The notes beneath the pieces were generated by a model. That model did not search any database and was not told the DNA's origin. It saw only the letters and a list, made by a program, of their open reading frames with translations. The position numbers were made by a program, and so were the translations under genes. A stretch of DNA of 64,000 nucleotides from NCBI GenBank assembly GCA_963971535.1, contig OZ020592.1, positions 129,406,180-129,470,179 on the forward strand. Reading direction: 5' to 3'. This document shows positions 60,616 through 64,000 of the stretch, in pieces (position 1 is the first letter of the stretch; each line of letters begins with the position of its first letter). The DNA comes from Notolepis coatsorum (Eukaryota > Chordata > Actinopteri > Aulopiformes > Paralepididae).

Positions 60616-62520
60616 GTAAAGTTTATTTATATAGCACTTTTCACAGAGAGAACTCACAAAGTGCTTTACATACAGCAGAAATAAAATATAAAATATAAAA
60701 ATAAAAAGCAAGAACCATTCAAGTGATAAGAGACAGAACAAAAACACAATGCAATTTTTTTTTTTTAATAAATACACATTTTATACCTGGAGGAGAAGCT
60801 CAAACATTACCCAAAGGCCTGTTTAAACAGTAATGTCTTTAGCTGATTTAAAAAAAAAAATCAACAGACGCAGCTCTTAGGCCACGAGGAAGGGCATTCC
60901 AGAGTCTAGGCGCTACAGATTGAAAGGCTCTGTCACCTTTGGTTATCAACCTGGTGCGCGGAATGACCGACAGATCCTGGTCAGCTGTCCTCAGGGTCCT
61001 GTTGGGCACATATGGTTCCAGTAGGCAGTTAAATATTCTGGTGCTCTAAAAGTGAGCACCAGGACCTTGAAATTAATTATTAAATGTATAGGAAGCAGTG
61101 CAAGGAGGCTAGAACTGGAGTGATGTGACCTTCTGCTTGATCTGGTTAGCAGTCTTGCAGCAGTATTTTGGATGAACTCGAGGCGGTCTATGGATGATTT
61201 ATTGAGGCATGTGAGAACCAAATTGCAGTAGTCTAGACGAGAAGAAACGAAGGCATGGATAATCAACTCTAGGTCAGAATGAGAAACAATCGACCTAAGC
61301 TTAGCAATGTTCCTGAGATGGAAAAAAACAGGTGCGGGTCACCGACTTGATGTGAGTGTCGAGGTGCATGGCCTGGTTAAAGTTTACCCCAAGGTTCCTG
61401 AGGTTGGGGCTCACATTTGTTTCTAGGGACCCAAGGCAACCAGCCACCCTGGATGCAACATCATCAGAGGCCACGGTGAGCACCTCGGTTTTGGCCTCAT
61501 TTAGCTGGAGGAAGTTGGTAGCTAACCAGGCCTTAAAGGGGAACTATTTTACTATTTCTTTCACTATTTGGGCACTTTTACACAATTCCTGTGAGTTTAT
61601 GGAACACCTCTGTACTTTTTTATTTTTTTTAATTCATTGTTTTGTATTTCTAATCAAGTCCTCAAAAACAGCATTTTTCTACCTCAAGATCTCCTCTCCG
61701 TTTTGAGCCTGGGCTCCAACCACAATGGTGAACCACTGCCTCGCCTGAACATTATCATGCAGCGGTGTCTCTCTGACATCACAGATCAGCACATTTTCAG
61801 ATGACTCAGTTCAGTGAGGGTGAATATTGTGAGAGGAGAATTGGAAGAATGCGCCAATATGAGAATTAGAGACATAGATCATATTAATATAAGTTCACAT
61901 AGCTAGGAAACAATGCTAAACACTGAAAAAGGCCATTTATAAGATAGTTCCCATTTAATGGCCGACAGACACTCATTTAAAACAATAAGATTAGAATTAT
62001 AATCATCAGGGCAATCAGGGTTAAAAGAGCAATACAGCTGGATATCATCCGCATAAAGGTGGTAAGATATGCCTTTAAAAGCGTTAATAATGTGTCCTAA
62101 TGGGAGCAAATACAGTGAAAATAAAATCGGACCAAGTACCGAGCCCTGGGGGACCCCACAGGAAAGGGTAACAGACTCAGACACATGGGGGCCTACTCCC
62201 ACTGAGAAACATCTACCTGAGAGATAGGACTTACACCACTCAAGTGGTCACACTCCCTGTGACACCCACCCAATCTCTGAGCCTATTTAGCAGAATGTTG
62301 TGATCCACAGTGTCAAATGCAACACTAAGATCCAGTAGCACTAAAATGGGGCATCTACCAGAGTCGGCGGACATCATTAGATCATTAGATACTTTTAAAA
62401 GTGCAGTCTCCGTGGAGTGTTGCTTACGAAAACCTGACTGGAATTTGTCAAAAATGTGGTGTTCATTTAAAATGGATATAAGCTGGTTGGCAAAAAACAA
62501 ATCTAAATTACATTCCACCC
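60616..62520 (-). mobile_element. LINE (L2/Rex-like), 5'-truncated, decayed
   Basis: Minus-strand blocks in order: FQSGFRKQHSTETALLKVSN and LLDLSVAFDTVDHNILLNRL (62240-62530); then LSCGVPQGSVLGPILFSLYL and the catalytic YADD at 62044-62055 (61903-62202); then, after a MITE, TNFLQLNEAKTEV, SRLDYCNLVLTCLNKSS and IQNTAARLLTRSS (60991-61540). Frameshifts lie near 62210-62240 and 61290. The 3' UTR has AGTGCTATATAAATAAACTT before the (CTTA)n tail. Confidence 0.87.
61537..61962. mobile_element. MITE inside the LINE
   Basis: The left edge AAAGGGGAACTATTTTA and right edge TAAGATAGTTCCCATTT are inverted repeats. The LINE reading (LSAIK / AWLATNFLQLNEAK) resumes across it. No ORF. Confidence 0.78.
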
Positions 62521-62845
62521 CTCTCTCCATCTACCCCTCTCTCCTTCCACCCCTCATCTCTCTCTACCCCTCTCTCCTTTCACCCCCTCATCTCTCCCTC
62601 TCTCCCTCTACCCCTCTCTCCTTTCACCCCCTAATCTCTCCCTCTCTCCCTCCTTCTCTCTATTCCTATCCATCCCTGACTCTCTCCCCATGTCTCTCTC
62701 TCTCCCTGCATGCTGCACCACTACGATCCCTTCTTCTATCTCTCTCTCTCTCCATCCCTCCCTCCCTCCATCCCTCCCTCCCCCCTCCCTCCTTCCCTCC
62801 CTCCCTCAGTCTCTCTCTCCTCTCCTCTCTGCTCCCCTCTCTGGC
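62521..62845. repeat. C/T-rich low-complexity sequence
   Basis: CCCTCT and CCATCCCTCC repeats. No gene. Confidence 0.8.
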
Positions 62846-63260
62846 TGATGAGAGGTCTTGTGGTGAAATTGGTCTTGCTCTCAATGATTCCAAACCCCCA
62901 GCTTCTCCAAAGACGTCCAAACCTCAGCTCTCCCAAGACATGCCCTCTTATTTCCTAGCGATGTCATTAGTAGTTGGTGAACTGGAGTTTTCGAGCATCC
63001 TCTTCATCCAAGCCTGATGTCTCCTCCATAATATATCTCTAATTGCTACTACATTTAGTTCTGATCTAGCATTCTGATTGGAGAAGAATACCATGTTAAT
63101 TATTAATGTCGGCTACAGGCTACATGTTTATTGTTGACCACGTACCATGACTGGCTTATTAGTTTACCATTACACTGGTTTCGGGAGGCTAGAGGGATAA
63201 GTATAATTATGCAATATATGTTTATATACAATTATAGAAATACACCCTCTCTATATTCAG
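62846..63260. other. Unassigned sequence
   Basis: Minus strand 62860-62936 is open (LRFGRLWRSWGFGIIES), but without a start, splice context or family it is not called a gene. Confidence 0.4.
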
Positions 63261-63435
63261 GGAAAAACAGATTAATATAGTCTGATGGAACATTCATTAC
63301 AAGCATATAGACTTTGACCAATTACTTGACTTAAACTTGCTACTGAAATACTTGAGGCTTGCTCCTCAAAGACTTAAGATTTGACATGGACTTGTGACCA
63401 AAGACTTTAGACTTGACTTGAACTTGCAAAAATGG
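63261..63435. repeat. ACTTGACTT-type short repeats
   Basis: Repeated GACTTG, ACTTGA and GACTTAA motifs, as in the interior of a common fish MITE (from memory). Ends not resolved. Confidence 0.45.
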
Positions 63436-64000
63436 GGAGAATCTGTGGTTCAATGTTAGCAGAGCGCACAGTCACCTGTGGTCGGGGTTATTCCAGTATC
63501 GGTGCTGGTACACAGTACTGGAGATTGTAGGGTCTCTTCATTGAGCGTGTATCCTCATCATTAGGGCACAAGTGTTTTATTATAAAAGATATAATATATC
63601 TATATGTCTACTGTTTCAAAAAACTAATAACATTTTATATATCTTTTATTGGTGAAACATAGGTGGTACAGAGAAGCAAAGTTAGTTATCAATGTATAAC
63701 ATATCACCATGTTTATCTTTTTGCTTTTATGGGACATGACGAGACACGGACAGGACTGAAATTGAACAGGGACGACAAAAAACAATAAAGACAAGAACTA
63801 AACAAAGTCGAAAACAGAAGTGAAATTAAAAATAAAAATAATAATGGTGATGATAATAATAAATAACCAGGATAACGACATTAAAATAGAATTGTTGTAT
63901 CAAAGGAACAACACACTTGATAAATACTTTATAGCATGCTGTGCCAATCCCTGGCACGTCGTGCGTGACCTTTGACCTCTGGCTACCTCCCAGCCGCGCT
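63436..64000. other. Intronic/intergenic sequence
   Basis: AT-rich. No recognisable gene or mobile element. Confidence 0.5.

Noticed and set aside
62736-62936. Minus-strand open frame LRFGRLWRSWGFG as a possible host exon
   Set aside because: No splice sites in register and no recognised family; downstream codons run into CT-rich low complexity.

Overview
This is eukaryotic, almost certainly teleost fish, nuclear DNA. Two exons of an ionotropic glutamate receptor delta gene (GRID1-like) are the only host coding sequence I recognise. Everything around them looks intronic: long CA, CT, GGAT, CTGT and TAAG microsatellites, minisatellites, fish-type LINEs, tRNA-derived SINEs, MITEs, a DIRS element, a copia element and a CACTA-like transposon. 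No prokaryotic gene organisation is visible. The exact species cannot be told from the sequence.

Layout. 1-1345: arm of a long inverted duplication whose partner is 16156-17562. 1607-5303 (-): full-length LINE with an intact 1157-aa reading frame, bounded on both sides by (CT)n. 5454-5651 (-): GRID1 exon A. 5956-12645: a 9-bp minisatellite carrying a DIRS retrotransposon (6042-11484, -), followed by a copia retrotransposon (12646-15955, +) cut by a 200-N gap (15956-16155). 19592-28300 (-): CACTA/EnSpm-like transposon interrupted by an L1-type LINE, a SINE and a LINE tail. 29656-29968 (+): GRID1 exon B, followed at once by about 1.4 kb of purine-only repeats. 32300-38115: a piggyBac-like MITE, LINE fragments and a 16-bp minisatellite split by a LINE. 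38708-38907: second 200-N gap. 39288-40934 (-): LTR-like repeats around an Ala/Ser/Thr-rich ORF. 43097-44965 (+): Tx1-type LINE inside (CT)n. 50184-56358: Harbinger-like termini around an intact 1278-aa LINE with a 2A-like motif. 60451-62520 (-): L2/Rex-type LINE whose tail has become a (TAAG)n array.

Most important conclusion. Exons A and B are consecutive in the protein and their splice phases match, but they lie on opposite strands. The segment between the window start and the first gap is bounded by an inverted copy of the sequence just right of that gap. Flipping the left contig (1-15955) puts both exons on one strand in the right order and turns the inverted arms into a plain end-overlap. 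The simplest reading is a contig placed in the wrong orientation. A real inversion with duplicated breakpoints is the alternative.

I see no new multi-gene system. The most unusual elements are the complete DIRS architecture with its exact integration site, the half-tRNA-primed copia element, two unrelated LINE families sitting in (GA)n/(CT)n tracts, the LTR-like element with an unrecognised ORF, and the 2A-like motif in the 50.5 kb LINE.
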